A DNA stretch of 64,000 bases from an uncultured Eubacteriales bacterium (GTDB lineage: Bacteria; Bacillota; Clostridia; Christensenellales; Borkfalkiaceae): the NCBI GenBank assembly GCA_949288785.1, contig CASELQ010000010.1:18378-82377 (forward strand). The letters run 5' to 3'. Below, piece after piece: positions 31,909-40,666 of the stretch. The translations under genes were made by a program, and so were the position numbers. Within the stretch, counting starts at the first letter, position 1. The number at the start of each line of letters is the position of its first letter. Below the pieces are notes generated by a model that saw nothing but the letters and a program-made list of their open reading frames with translations, was not told the origin of the DNA and searched no databases.

Positions 31909-33177
31909 TTATTTGCCCGTGTCGCAGAACCTGTACTGCCGCGCGGTGAGCGTTACGGAAAAGTCCTCGTAAGAAGAGCCGCCCCACGGGAAAGAAGATT
32001 TCTGCCGCTCGCCGTATATGGTAACGGTATCGCCGAAGACAAGCCTTTCTATCACACCGCTTACGTCCGCAACGGAAGAAACCGAAATCTTCGTACCGCC
32101 GTTTTGGGCTATTCCGGTTATTATATCGCCCACTTTAAGCCCCGCGCTTTCCGCCTGGCTGCCCGCGGTTATCGCCGCAACGCCCACGCTACCGTTGCTT
32201 TCCAGCACGGTAAAGCCAAAACTTTCCCTGTGCCCTTCCACAAACCCGTAATTGGCGCCGGTGTAGGTGGAGAGCAGCTCCTCGGCAATTCTTACGAAAC
32301 CGTTATTCTCTTCCGCCGAAACGCTTTCAAACGGTATGGCGAAATTTATCTGCTGATAATCGTCGTTCCCTGCGTTGGTTATACCCACGAGTTCACCGTA
32401 AAGATTATACAGCCCGCCGCCCGAATTGCCGTGGTTGGAAGTTACGTCTATCTGCACAAGGTGCATATCGCCTATATCCGCCACCGAGACCACACGGTCG
32501 AGATAACTTATATACCCCGCCGAAAAAGAACCGGGAAGTTCGCCCGTGGGGTTGCCTATGGCAAACACTTCTTCCGCCACCGAAAGGGAATAACCCTCTT
32601 CAGTGGGGACCTGCGCCTTTACGATATTGTCCGCCGAAAGCCGAGTTCCCGAGAGCGCAGGTTTTGAAAGATCGAGTTTTATCACAGCAATATCGGATGT
32701 TTTGTCGCCCCCGATAAGCGATACCGCGTTCTCACCCGTAATGTCGCCGCCTATATATCCTTCAAAAATATAATCTTCGTTGTCGTAACGGCAGTTCTCG
32801 TCGGGAAGATACAGCGTTATGTCCCCGCCGGACTCTACAACGTGATGGCAAGTTACTATATATACGTCTTTGTTGTTTGCGCCGCTCTCGTACTGCACAT
32901 CCACTATAACGCCGGAACCCGCGCTGGTGCCTTCTGCCGTGCTCATGATTATTGCCACGGAAGTACGCTTTACCGCTTCATACGCCTGCGCATAGTTTGA
33001 ATAGAGCGTCCTCTCTCCCTCTTCCTCGGTATTGAACACAACGGTCTGCCTCTCCGCGGTCATGCCCGAACCGTTACCTCCTCCCGAGCCCGTGCTTCTG
33101 AAAGAACACCCCGCCGCGGCGGTTACCGCTATCGCAAATATAAGTAAAACGGATAATATTTTACTGAATTTTTTCAT
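31909..33177 (-). CDS. HtrA/DegP-like serine protease lipoprotein with PDZ domain
   Basis: An exported, membrane-anchored protease for envelope quality control. I choose the start ATG at 33175-33177 (MKKFSKIL), which has AAAGGAGGG before it, rather than the open frame beginning at 33201. A lipoprotein signal (MKKFSKILSVLLIFAIAVTA) ends in AAGC with the lipid-attached Cys near residue 24. The trypsin-like domain shows the triad: His in VTCHHVVE, Asp in KTSDIAVIKL and Ser in HGNSGGGLYN. A C-terminal PDZ domain follows (GVAAITAGSQAESAGLKVGDIITGI). The 422 residues fit HtrA. Activity and target proteins are inferred from family. Confidence 0.92.
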   Translation of the reverse strand: MKKFSKILSVLLIFAIAVTAAAGCSFRSTGSGGGNGSGMTAERQTVVFNTEEEGERTLYSNYAQAYEAVKRTSVAIIMSTAEGTSAGSGVIVDVQYESGANNKDVYIVTCHHVVESGGDITLYLPDENCRYDNEDYIFEGYIGGDITGENAVSLIGGDKTSDIAVIKLDLSKPALSGTRLSADNIVKAQVPTEEGYSLSVAEEVFAIGNPTGELPGSFSAGYISYLDRVVSVADIGDMHLVQIDVTSNHGNSGGGLYNLYGELVGITNAGNDDYQQINFAIPFESVSAEENNGFVRIAEELLSTYTGANYGFVEGHRESFGFTVLESNGSVGVAAITAGSQAESAGLKVGDIITGIAQNGGTKISVSSVADVSGVIERLVFGDTVTIYGERQKSSFPWGGSSYEDFSVTLTARQYRFCDTGK

Positions 33178-33382
33178 ACTATCCCTCCTTTTTACACCCA
33201 TATTTTAATTTAACAGTATTGAAAAAAACTTTAAAACCCGAAAATTTTTAAAATATTTTGCGGCAGAATATTTTAAATTTTCTTATCCTGATTTCATTAT
33301 TGCCTTACTATTTAAAATTTCTGTCTTACCGCAAAATATTATATATGTTTAACCGCTTTTTTTGTTTCGCGCCGCCGGGCAG

Positions 33383-33398
33383 ACGTATGCGCATACGT
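33383..33398. repeat. ACGTATGCGCATACGT family, copy 3 (perfect 16-mer)
   Basis: Perfect 16-bp palindrome ACGTATGCGCATACGT in the gap between the protease and yebC. Confidence 0.7.
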
Positions 33399-33423
33399 TG
33401 CCTGCCGAACGGTATAAAAAGAT

Positions 33424-33459
33424 AAAGGGCGCCGGCGCCCTTTACCACGCCGGCGCCCG
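33424..33459. terminator. Alternative GC-rich hairpins between htrA-like and yebC
   Basis: The 403-base gap 33202-33604 has no gene. AAAGGGCGCC/GGCGCCCTTT (33424-33443) is a perfect 20-base palindrome; GGGCGCCGGCG can pair instead with CGCCGGCGCCC to about 33459. Confidence 0.5.
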
Positions 33460-33534
33460 CGGAATACTGCCGCAAACACAGACGCAATATGTTAAACGGC
33501 AGTAATTTCCGGTAATTTCAGGCTATCACTAAAA

Positions 33535-33588
33535 TGAAAATCACCTTACCGCCGACAGGATAAGTATTGGCAAATAAGGTAATTTTAT
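33535..33588 (-). terminator. Possible terminator of yebC
   Basis: AAAATCACCTTA and TAAGGTAATTTT lie about 30 bases apart and pair with one mismatch. On the minus strand it follows the yebC stop at 33605. Confidence 0.5.
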
Positions 33589-33604
33589 GCGGCGAATATT
33601 AAAT

Positions 33605-34345
33605 TTATTCCTCTTCCTCTTCTTCCGGAAGGTCCACGTTGTGGTAGACGTTCTGCACGTCGTCCAAATCTTCGAGAGCGTCTATAAGCCTTTTGAACTT
33701 GGCAAGGTCGTCGCCTTCTAAGGTTATCTTGTTCTGCGGCACCATCTCAATCTGCGCCTCGAAAAAGTTAAGCCCCTTGTCCTCCAAAAACTTTCTTACG
33801 GACGAAAAACCGGCAACGGAAGTATGCACCTCGAACGCGTCGTCTTCCGAAATAACGTCGTCCGCGCCGGCCTCTAAAGCATATTCCATCATGGCGTCCT
33901 CCGTTAAGTCGGGCGTTCTCTCCACTATTATAATGCCCATATTGGTAAAAGTAAAGGAAACGCAGCCCGCGTTGCCGAGCGAACCCCCGTGTTTTCTCAT
34001 GGCGGTGCGCACAAAGTCCACCGTGCGGTTTTTGTTGTCCGTAAGCGCCTTAATTATTATGGCGCTGCCAGCGGGGCCGTACCCCTCGTAAGTGAGTTCT
34101 TCGTAATTATCGCCCGAAAGTTCGCCCGCCGCCTTGGCTATGCAGCGCTTTATGTTGTCGTTGGGCATATTGGCGGCCTTGGCTTTGGCAATGGCGTCCG
34201 CAAGCTTACTGTTGGTGTTGGGATCGGGGTTATTTTTTGCGGCAACCGCTATCTCCCTGCCCACCTTGGTGAAAATTTTGCCCCTCGCCGCGTCCTGCTT
34301 GGCTTTTTTAACGGCGATGTTCGCCGCATGACTGTGTCCTGACAT
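33605..34345 (-). CDS. yebC: YebC/PmpR-family protein (transcription factor or ribosome-rescue factor)
   Basis: A widely conserved cytoplasmic protein; YebC was long annotated as a transcriptional regulator and more recently linked to translation of proline runs. The 246-residue product begins MSGHSHAANIAVKKAKQDAARGKIFTKVGREIAVAAKN, diagnostic of the family, and contains NMPNDNIKRCIAKA, LTYEGYGPAGSAIIIKALTDNKNR and an acidic tail (DLPEEEEEE). Typical members start MAGHSKW; the SGHSHAAN start is a variation. It ends the minus-strand group rplT/SpoU methylase/yebC; a 10-base gap separates it from the methylase gene. Confidence 0.95.
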   Translation of the reverse strand: MSGHSHAANIAVKKAKQDAARGKIFTKVGREIAVAAKNNPDPNTNSKLADAIAKAKAANMPNDNIKRCIAKAAGELSGDNYEELTYEGYGPAGSAIIIKALTDNKNRTVDFVRTAMRKHGGSLGNAGCVSFTFTNMGIIIVERTPDLTEDAMMEYALEAGADDVISEDDAFEVHTSVAGFSSVRKFLEDKGLNFFEAQIEMVPQNKITLEGDDLAKFKRLIDALEDLDDVQNVYHNVDLPEEEEEE

Positions 34346-34355
34346 ATATATCTCC

Positions 34356-35102
34356 TTATGATAGTGAATCGTGTTTCAGGGCGTACATAATTATGCCGGC
34401 GGCAACCGCCGCGTTAAGGCTTTCCATACCGCCCTCCATTGGTACCGATACGCACTTTTGCGAAAGCGCGCGCATACGGTCCGACACCCCGTGCGCCTCG
34501 CTGCCTATTACAAGACAGAATTTTTTTGCCGGCACAAAGGTAAATACGTTTTCGCCGCGCATATCAGCCGCGTAAAAGGGGACATTCACCAATGAAGCAA
34601 GCGCCTCCCTCTCCCCCGTGTGTATGCGCACCCTGAATATCCCGCCCATGCTGGCGCGCACCGACTTGGGGGAATACGCGTCCGCACAGGCGGCAAGATA
34701 CAGGTCGTTATACCCCGCTGCCGCGGCGGTCCTTATTACTGCGCCCACGTTGGCGGGGTCTGCCACTCCGTCCAAAAAGACCGAGTTCCCTTGGGGCGGA
34801 GTAAAACTTTCCGCGGGTTTTTTAACCACTGCGACAACCCCCTGCGGACTCACCTCGCCCGATAAACTTTCAAACACGCTTTCGGTTACCGCGTACACGG
34901 TTTCTCCTTTGAGGTCTGCCGCGTTTTCCAGCGCGTTAAGCCCTTTTTCGGTGCCGAAAATGCATTTTACGCCGCCGAAAGAAAGCGCTTCCGCCGCGGT
35001 CTTGACGCCTTCCGCAAGGAAAAGCCCTTCCCTGTCCCGCGATTTTTTATCGAAAAGCGCGCGAGCCGCTTTTACCTGTTCGTTTTGCCGTGAAGTAATC
35101 AT
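34356..35102 (-). CDS. TrmH/SpoU-family RNA 2'-O-methyltransferase
   Basis: Methylates the 2'-OH of a nucleotide in rRNA or tRNA using SAM bound in a trefoil knot. The 248-residue protein has an N-terminal L30e-like RNA-binding region (ITSRQNEQVKAARALFDKKSRDREGLFLAEGVKT) and the SpoU knot motifs: FLDGVADPANVGAVIRTAAAAGYN (motif 1), CLVIGSEAHGVSDRM (motif 2) and VPMEGGMESLNAAVAAGIIMYAL (motif 3). In Firmicutes the gene is often beside rplT. The target is not known. It lies 42 bases after the rplT stop. Confidence 0.93.
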   Translation of the reverse strand: MITSRQNEQVKAARALFDKKSRDREGLFLAEGVKTAAEALSFGGVKCIFGTEKGLNALENAADLKGETVYAVTESVFESLSGEVSPQGVVAVVKKPAESFTPPQGNSVFLDGVADPANVGAVIRTAAAAGYNDLYLAACADAYSPKSVRASMGGIFRVRIHTGEREALASLVNVPFYAADMRGENVFTFVPAKKFCLVIGSEAHGVSDRMRALSQKCVSVPMEGGMESLNAAVAAGIIMYALKHDSLS

Positions 35103-35144
35103 ACGACCGAAATAAAGCCTACGCTTTCGGTAGGCTTTATTCTC

Positions 35145-35501
35145 TTACTTTTTTAAGTTGGCTTTGGCGCTCTCGCAAAGCGAGGAAAAAGCGGGCGCGT
35201 CGGACACGGCGATCTCCGCCAGCATCTTCCTGTTGAGGTCTATGCCCGCGTTTTTAAGCCCGTACATGAACTTGCTGTAAGAAAGCCCGTTTATCCTGCA
35301 CGCGGCGTTGATCCTCGCTATCCACAGCGATCTGAAATCGCGCTTTTTCTGTTTCCTGCCGTAATAAGAATAAAGCTGCGCCTTCATCACGGCTTCTCTT
35401 GCCACTCTGTATCTCTTGCTCCTGCCGCCGAAATAGCCTTTGGCAAGTTTAAGTATTTTTCTACGTTTTTTAACGGCGTTTACCGCTCTTTTGATACGCA
35501 T
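35145..35501 (-). CDS. rplT: 50S ribosomal protein L20
   Basis: A 118-residue primary rRNA-binding protein of the large subunit that nucleates assembly and, in Firmicutes, represses its own operon through the infC leader. The sequence [31 protein letters not shown] and YVYR-type helix, then [29 protein letters not shown], are diagnostic. It is the last gene of infC-rpmI-rplT, 11 bases after rpmI. It begins MRIKRAV instead of the common MARVKRG. Confidence 0.98.
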   Translation of the reverse strand: MRIKRAVNAVKKRRKILKLAKGYFGGRSKRYRVAREAVMKAQLYSYYGRKQKKRDFRSLWIARINAACRINGLSYSKFMYGLKNAGIDLNRKMLAEIAVSDAPAFSSLCESAKANLKK

Positions 35502-35512
35502 GTCAAACCCTC

Positions 35513-35710
35513 CTATTTATTGTATATAAGCGTCTTTACGGTCTTAGCCTGCGTAGCGTCTACGTAAGCGCCGTCGCACAGATTGTTCTTTCTCTTTCTG
35601 TCTTTCTTGGTAAGAATGTGATTCTTGCCGGAACAAGCCCGTTTTATCTTGCCCGTTGCGGTTACTTTGAATCTCTTTTTCGCCGCGCTCTTTGTCTTCA
35701 TTTTCGGCAT
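35513..35710 (-). CDS. rpmI: 50S ribosomal protein L35
   Basis: A 65-residue basic protein of the large subunit. [24 protein letters not shown] and [16 protein letters not shown] are the family signatures. It lies between infC and rplT, with a GGAGG ribosome site before the ATG. Confidence 0.98.
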   Translation of the reverse strand: MPKMKTKSAAKKRFKVTATGKIKRACSGKNHILTKKDRKRKNNLCDGAYVDATQAKTVKTLIYNK

Positions 35711-35744
35711 TTTAGTACCCTCCGTTAGTTTTATTGTTTATAGG

Positions 35745-36257
35745 TTACGCTTTGAGCGGAGCCAGCATCATCCAGATATTCCTTCCTTCGGTTAAAGGCT
35801 GTTTTTCAATGGTGCCGCAATCTTTTACTATGTCGTAAAACCGCTTCATCACGTCTATCCCCAGTTCCTGATGCGCCATCTGCCTGCCGCGCATCCTTAT
35901 GGAGACTTTTACCTTGTTGCCGCCAGAAAGAAATTTCTGAGCCTGGCGAGCCTTTACGTTGAGGTCGCCCACATCTATCGTCATGGAAAGCCAGACTTCC
36001 TTTATCTCCACCGTCTTTTGGTTCTTTTTCGCCTCTTTGGCTTTTTTCGCGGCCTCGAAAAGATATTTCCCGTAATTCATCAATTTGCAGACGGGCGGGT
36101 TTGCCGAAGGCGATATCTTAACGAGATCCAGCCCCTTTTCCTCGGCAATGCTTTGCGCCTCCCGTGAAGACACTATGCCCAATTGTTCGCCCGTTTCGCC
36201 TATAAGGCGCACCTCTCTGTCCCGAATTTCTTCGTTTAACTGATGTTCTCTTTTGAT
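35745..36257 (-). CDS. infC: Translation initiation factor IF-3, apparent ATC start
   Basis: Binds the 30S subunit, prevents premature 50S joining and checks start codons. The frame holds EEIRDREVRLIGETGEQLGIVSSREA (N-domain), the lysine-rich linker FEAAKKAKEAKKNQK and the C-domain (MTIDVGDLNVKARQAQKFL, KVSIRMRGRQMAHQELG). A GTG at 36212 would cut off the conserved NEEIRD segment. The frame extends upstream without ATG or GTG to ATC at 36255-36257, with AAGGGG nine bases before it, giving 170 residues, the normal size. infC genes are known for rare start codons (ATT in E. coli), which allow IF-3 to repress itself. The precise codon is inferred. Confidence 0.9.
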   Translation of the reverse strand: MKREHQLNEEIRDREVRLIGETGEQLGIVSSREAQSIAEEKGLDLVKISPSANPPVCKLMNYGKYLFEAAKKAKEAKKNQKTVEIKEVWLSMTIDVGDLNVKARQAQKFLSGGNKVKVSIRMRGRQMAHQELGIDVMKRFYDIVKDCGTIEKQPLTEGRNIWMMLAPLKA

Positions 36258-36440
36258 AACCGTATACCCCTTTGATAAATTTTCTTTTTCCTAAGGCAAA
36301 AAGAAGAGCCGCCCGAAAAAGACGACCCCGAACAGTACCGCAGGCGCATTACGCCCCCAAAAGGCATAGTTGCGCACGCATGTAAGTCTATCGAGCCGAA
36401 CAAAATCTCCGCCCGGCGAGAAGGGTCTCTTCTTCTTGAC
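36258..36440 (-). promoter_or_regulatory. infC operon leader (L20-leader candidate)
   Basis: About 180 bases of untranslated leader between the promoter and infC. Segments such as AGGGTC...GACCCT (36426-36443), a GC-rich multi-branched middle and a T-rich end are compatible with the L20 autoregulatory leader known in Firmicutes, though I could not trace the full consensus by eye. Confidence 0.45.
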
Positions 36441-36446
36441 CCTAAT

Positions 36447-36475
36447 ATAATACTAAATTTTAAGGCGGCTGTCAA
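36447..36475 (-). promoter_or_regulatory. infC-rpmI-rplT promoter
   Basis: Minus strand TTGACA (36470-36475), 17-base spacer, TATTAT (36447-36452). Confidence 0.8.
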
Positions 36476-36551
36476 CCGTTTTTTAAGTTTTTGTTTACGT
36501 CCGCCGAATTTTTTATTGTTTTACGCACCTTCCGTAATATAACGCAATATA

Positions 36552-36583
36552 TAACGTATAACGCGCCTAACGTATAACGCGCC
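36552..36583. repeat. Perfect 16-bp tandem duplication
   Basis: TAACGTATAACGCGCC occurs twice in a row (36552-36567, 36568-36583). A related ATAACG-type run precedes it. The gap 36476-36776 holds no gene. Confidence 0.85.
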
Positions 36584-36620
36584 GCAATATCCCGTATTAT
36601 TGCAGCCTCTCGTAAATTCA

Positions 36621-36650
36621 CGTGCCCTCCGCATAATTGCGGAGGGCACG
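36621..36650 (-). terminator. GC-rich hairpin after the DUF1508 gene
   Basis: 13-bp perfect stem CGTGCCCTCCGCA / TGCGGAGGGCACG around TAAT. It follows the stop at 36777 on the minus strand after about 125 bases. Confidence 0.6.
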
Positions 36651-36776
36651 GACTCTTAAACGAATAATTCATCGTTTTAATCAACCGTAAACGGTTTTAC
36701 GCCCGAACGGTTTTTCGGCTAACGCCCATTCGTGCCTTAACCAACAATTTCTTTTCGGCAAAACTTAAATACGGTT

Positions 36777-38030
36777 TCAGTTGGAGGAGGCCGCTCCCGC
36801 CGTTTCGCCCGGCGTAACGGCTATGGCGGCAAACCGCCTTACCGATTCCAGCGCGCTTATACAGCTTTCAACCGTATCGTACCCCTCGCCCACGCATATA
36901 ACGGACTTGTTTGCGTTGCGGAGTTTATAATAGAATCTGCCGAACTTATCTTTTTCTATTACGAAATTGCCCTCGGCTGAATTTTTCTTAACGCTTTCTA
37001 TGGCCCTTAACGCCGTCTTTCTCTCCTTTACTTCTTCCGTGGAGAGCATGAGCTGACCGTTATTTGCGTACAGCCGCGCGCAATATCCGCCCGTCTCGCC
37101 GCGTTCTATCTTCCATTTGCCGCGAGCGCCGCGCTTTATTTCGTACTCCGCCTGCACGGGCTGATAGTCAACGTATCTTTCGCCTTCCTCTATGTTCTCG
37201 GATATTACGGCGGTCTTTATGAACCGGCGCGCCGATTCCATTGCGGCGTAACACCCTTCGCGCGTGGTGTATATCTCGCCCACGCACAAAAGTTTGTTGC
37301 CCGCGGACTTAAGCTTAAAGTAAAAATCTCCGCCCTTGGTGTTGTATATGACAAAGTTGCCGTTCTGGGCGCCCTTGGCTATGGTCTCTATGCCGCTCTT
37401 TACACCATCAACCGAGGAATACGTTTCGCTGTTTAAAAGCACCTCTCCGTTGGAAGCAAGCAGTTTTGCGGTATATTCGCCCTCTCTTCTTATCTCTATT
37501 ACCCATTTGCCGCTCGCCTTTTTTGACTTTGAAGTCCCGGACTTTTTAGCCGCCGGTTTTTTGACGGGCGCCGCGGTCTTTTTCTGTTCGGCGGGTTCTT
37601 CGGGTTCGGCCTCCCTTTCGGGGGCGGGCTCCTCTGCGGACTCCGTTTTTTCTTCAGGCTCGGTTTCTTCAGCTTCATCGCCTTGTGGAGGAATTTCTTC
37701 CTCCGCGGGCTCCTCCCTTACCGGCTCTTCCGCCCGTACGGGTGCGGCAGGCTCCTCTTCGGGAACTTCTTCGGCGGGTGCCTTTTCGGCGGCGGGCTGT
37801 ACGGCGGTTTCAGCGGCGGCGGTTACTTCCGCCTTTTCGTCCGCCTTGTTTTCTGCCGCCTGTTTAGCCCGCTTTTTCTTTGCGGAATGCGCCGCGCATG
37901 CCCATATGATTATTGCGATAATTATCACAATAACGCACAGGCCTATTATTCCCACCGCCAAGGTGGAAATGCCCAGCCATTGCCCTATGGGCCGGCAGAT
38001 GCTTCTTAAAAAATCGAGAAGCCAATCCAT
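36777..38030 (-). CDS. Membrane-anchored protein with repeated DUF1508 (YegP-like) domains
   Basis: A 417-residue protein. Residues 20-46 form one membrane helix (ISTLAVGIIGLCVIVIIIAIIIW). Residues 60-170 are an acidic Ala/Glu/Pro linker ending in a Lys-rich segment. The soluble end has two clear DUF1508 pairs: SGKWVIEIRREGEYTAKLLASNG...NFVIYNTKGGDFYFKLKSAGNKLLCVGEIYTTREGC and GKWKIERGETGGYCARLYANNGQ...FYYKLRNANKSVICVGEGYDTVESC. YegP domains have no firm function; soluble versions are linked to stress. Here they would sit in the cytoplasm or outside according to orientation, which is unclear. Confidence 0.85.
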   Translation of the reverse strand: MDWLLDFLRSICRPIGQWLGISTLAVGIIGLCVIVIIIAIIIWACAAHSAKKKRAKQAAENKADEKAEVTAAAETAVQPAAEKAPAEEVPEEEPAAPVRAEEPVREEPAEEEIPPQGDEAEETEPEEKTESAEEPAPEREAEPEEPAEQKKTAAPVKKPAAKKSGTSKSKKASGKWVIEIRREGEYTAKLLASNGEVLLNSETYSSVDGVKSGIETIAKGAQNGNFVIYNTKGGDFYFKLKSAGNKLLCVGEIYTTREGCYAAMESARRFIKTAVISENIEEGERYVDYQPVQAEYEIKRGARGKWKIERGETGGYCARLYANNGQLMLSTEEVKERKTALRAIESVKKNSAEGNFVIEKDKFGRFYYKLRNANKSVICVGEGYDTVESCISALESVRRFAAIAVTPGETAGAASSN

Positions 38031-38131
38031 AATATTTTCCTCCCAAAATTATTGATTTATCTTACCGCGGCGGTACCGCACACGGAAAATTTCACACCGT
38101 TTGCCCGCTAAACCGAAAGGCGGCAGCCTTC

Positions 38132-38983
38132 TCAGAGCTTTTCCGCTCCGTCGTTAAAATACAGTATACCCAGGGTGTTTGCCCCGCAGTGGCTGGCAAT
38201 CGTACCGCCCGCCCGGGTTTCCAGAATTTCTTTAAACCCTGCGTCCTCCACGGCGGCGCGAGCCGCCGCTACCATCTCCGGCGTGGCGGACGTATACGTT
38301 ATAAACACCCTCTTTAAGTCGGGCGTATTGAATTCTTCAAGCACGCCCTTGCAATAGTCGGCAACCACCTTATCCATCTTGCCGCGGTACTTTTTGTCGG
38401 AAAGCATCTTGCCGCCTTTAAGCACTATTCGCGGGCGGATTTTAAAAACGTTTGCGCCCAGCAGCTGCAGGCTGTTGCACCTGCCGCCCTTATAGAGATA
38501 ATCAAGCCGTTCCACCACAAAACTGACTTGCAGTTTTTCTGCGCGCGCCTGCGCCTTTGCGGCTATCTCGGCGGGCGCCACGCCCTGCTCCGCCAGTTCC
38601 CTTGCATACATGGCAAGCAGCCCTATCCCGGTGGATAAACTCATGCTGTCCACAACGTAGGCTCCCGGCACGTTTTTGGCGGCTTCAAACGCATTCCCGC
38701 ACGAAGAGGTTATCCCGCCCGAAAGGCAGATATGCACTACCGCGTCATACTCCTTTCTCAATTCACGGAAAAAATCTTCGTACTCGAACTGATTGAGCGC
38801 CGTGGTCTTGGGCAGGGTGTTATATTTTTCAACGTATTCGAACATCTCCTTGGTGGTATGTTCGCCGTCCTTAAACGTCATATCACCGAGGGTAATGGTG
38901 TAGGCGATAACTTTTATATCGTATTTTTCAAGTAACTCTTTGCTGAGGTCGTTTGTGGATTCCACCGAAACGGCTATTTTCAT
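38132..38983 (-). CDS. DegV-family fatty-acid-binding protein
   Basis: DegV/FakB proteins bind a fatty acid and present it for phosphorylation by FakA kinase. I choose the ATG at 38981-38983 (MKIAVSVES), with GGGAGG before it; the longer open frame to 39031 has no homology. The 283 residues show the SVESTNDLSKELLEKYDI start, LPKTTALNQFEYEDFF (Thr-Thr ligand region), CLSGGITSSCGNAFEAA and VVERLDYLYKGGRCN, all standard. HCGANTLGILYF near the end carries the conserved His. The bound lipid and partner kinase are not in the window. Confidence 0.93.
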   Translation of the reverse strand: MKIAVSVESTNDLSKELLEKYDIKVIAYTITLGDMTFKDGEHTTKEMFEYVEKYNTLPKTTALNQFEYEDFFRELRKEYDAVVHICLSGGITSSCGNAFEAAKNVPGAYVVDSMSLSTGIGLLAMYARELAEQGVAPAEIAAKAQARAEKLQVSFVVERLDYLYKGGRCNSLQLLGANVFKIRPRIVLKGGKMLSDKKYRGKMDKVVADYCKGVLEEFNTPDLKRVFITYTSATPEMVAAARAAVEDAGFKEILETRAGGTIASHCGANTLGILYFNDGAEKL

Positions 38984-39182
38984 CAGGTCCTCCCGCTCTG
39001 CACAATAATTTAATTTATTATATTTTATCACATAAAATAACCTTTGACAATCGTTTTATGTAAATTCCGCCGCTTTTTACCCTTTCTTTTTTCCTAAACC
39101 AAGCCTTTTTCCCACGAAACGCTTGCTTTACCGGCGGCAGAGTAGTAAAATGATTGTGTAAAAAACATTTTCAGGAGTTTTT

Positions 39183-40520
39183 ATGCGGCTTATAGACGGA
39201 AACGTAAAAGAGAGCGCCGTAGTATACGGCAGTTTCGGCGAACACGAGGGGCAGCTCGTTACCATAAGCGGGTATATACACCGCATAAGGGAAATGACGG
39301 GGTTTTCATTTGTGCTTATCCGCACGCGGGATGACGTGGTGCAGTGCGTTTACGCCCCGGAATTTTCCGATTACCGGTGGGACGAGAGGCTAACCGAGGA
39401 GGCAACCGTTAAAGTTACCGGCAAGGTGGTTTCGGGAACGGACGCCAAGGGCGAAAAGCGCTACGAATTGCAGATACACGCAATAGAGATCCTCTCCCTT
39501 CCCGCCGAGCCCCTGCCAATAGTCATTAACAAAAAGACGCTGGACGGGGTGCATTTAAATACAATACTCGACTATCGCCCCGTGTCCCTCCGTAACCCGA
39601 GAGAGCGCGCAATTTTCAAATTGCAGGAAGGCATAGCCCGCGGATTCAGGGAATTTCTTTCTCTTAACGGGTTTACCGAAATACACTCCCCAAAAATAAA
39701 CTATGCGGGGGCGGAAGGCGGCACCAACGTATTTAAACTCGACTATTTCGGCAAACAGGTATACCTGGCGCAGAGCCCGCAGCTGTATAAACAGGCGCTG
39801 GTGGGCGTTTACGAGCGGGTGTTCGAAATAGCGCCCGTGTTCCGCGCCGAGCATCACGACACTTCGCGCCACTTAAACGAGTATATCTCCATGGACTTCG
39901 AGATGGGCTTTATAGACGGGTTCGAGGACGTTATGAACATGGAAACGGGCGTATTGAAATACATTATGAACCTGCTTAAAACCGAGTATAAGAAGGAGGC
40001 GGAACTGCTCCGCGCCGACATACCTGAGATTACCGAAATACCCGCCATCAAGTTTACGGACGCCAAGGCGCTTTTAATGGACAAATTTAAATATAAGCCC
40101 ACCGACATGAAGGACTTTGACCCGGAGGAGGAGAGTCTTCTCGGCAAGTACGCAAAAAAAGAACTGGGCAGCGACTTTTTGTTCGTTACCCACTACCCCT
40201 CCGTAAAGCGCCCGTTCTATACCATGGACGACCCGGGAAACCCCGAATACACCTTGTCGTTCGACCTGTTGTTCCGCGGGCTGGAAATAACTTCGGGCGG
40301 GCAGCGCATACACGACTATAACATGCAGGTAAATAAGATGGAAAAACTGGGCATAGACCCCGCCGCTTTCGACACCTATCTTATGCTGCATAAATACGGC
40401 GCGCCCCCGCACGGCGGGCTGGGCATAGGTCTGGAACGGCTTACCATGCACCTTTTAGGCTTTAAGAACGTAAGGGAAGCCGCAATGTTCCCGAGGGACA
40501 TAAACAGGGTTACTCCCTGA
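39183..40520 (+). CDS. aspS: Aspartyl-tRNA synthetase, archaeal/eukaryotic type
   Basis: Charges tRNA-Asp, and probably tRNA-Asn, with aspartate. The 445-residue length, absence of the bacterial GAD insertion (bacterial AspRS is about 590) and the sequence AEGGTNVFKLDYFGKQVYLAQSPQLYKQ mark the archaeal-type, usually non-discriminating, form. Domains: OB-fold anticodon-binding (residues 1-110) and class II core with motif 2 in VFEIAPVFRAEHHDTSRHLNEY and motif 3 in GLGIGLERLTMHLLGFKNVREA. The archaeal type needs GatCAB to convert Asp-tRNA-Asn; those genes are not in the window. AGGAG precedes the ATG. Confidence 0.95.
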   Translation: MRLIDGNVKESAVVYGSFGEHEGQLVTISGYIHRIREMTGFSFVLIRTRDDVVQCVYAPEFSDYRWDERLTEEATVKVTGKVVSGTDAKGEKRYELQIHAIEILSLPAEPLPIVINKKTLDGVHLNTILDYRPVSLRNPRERAIFKLQEGIARGFREFLSLNGFTEIHSPKINYAGAEGGTNVFKLDYFGKQVYLAQSPQLYKQALVGVYERVFEIAPVFRAEHHDTSRHLNEYISMDFEMGFIDGFEDVMNMETGVLKYIMNLLKTEYKKEAELLRADIPEITEIPAIKFTDAKALLMDKFKYKPTDMKDFDPEEESLLGKYAKKELGSDFLFVTHYPSVKRPFYTMDDPGNPEYTLSFDLLFRGLEITSGGQRIHDYNMQVNKMEKLGIDPAAFDTYLMLHKYGAPPHGGLGIGLERLTMHLLGFKNVREAAMFPRDINRVTP

Positions 40521-40554
40521 TTCTCTCCCGTTTTTATACGTAACGCTTAAACTT

Positions 40555-40579
40555 CGGGGGCGGCTGTTTGCCGCCCCCG
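40555..40579 (+). terminator. Terminator after aspS
   Basis: 10-bp perfect stem CGGGGGCGGC / GCCGCCCCCG with a 5-base loop followed by CGTTTTATT. Confidence 0.75.
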
Positions 40580-40666
40580 CGTTTTATTCCGTCTTTGCCC
40601 GGCGCTTTTCCGCTGCGCCCCGCCGTGCTTTTTATTGTTTACGATATACTTTGTTTAAGCAAACCG

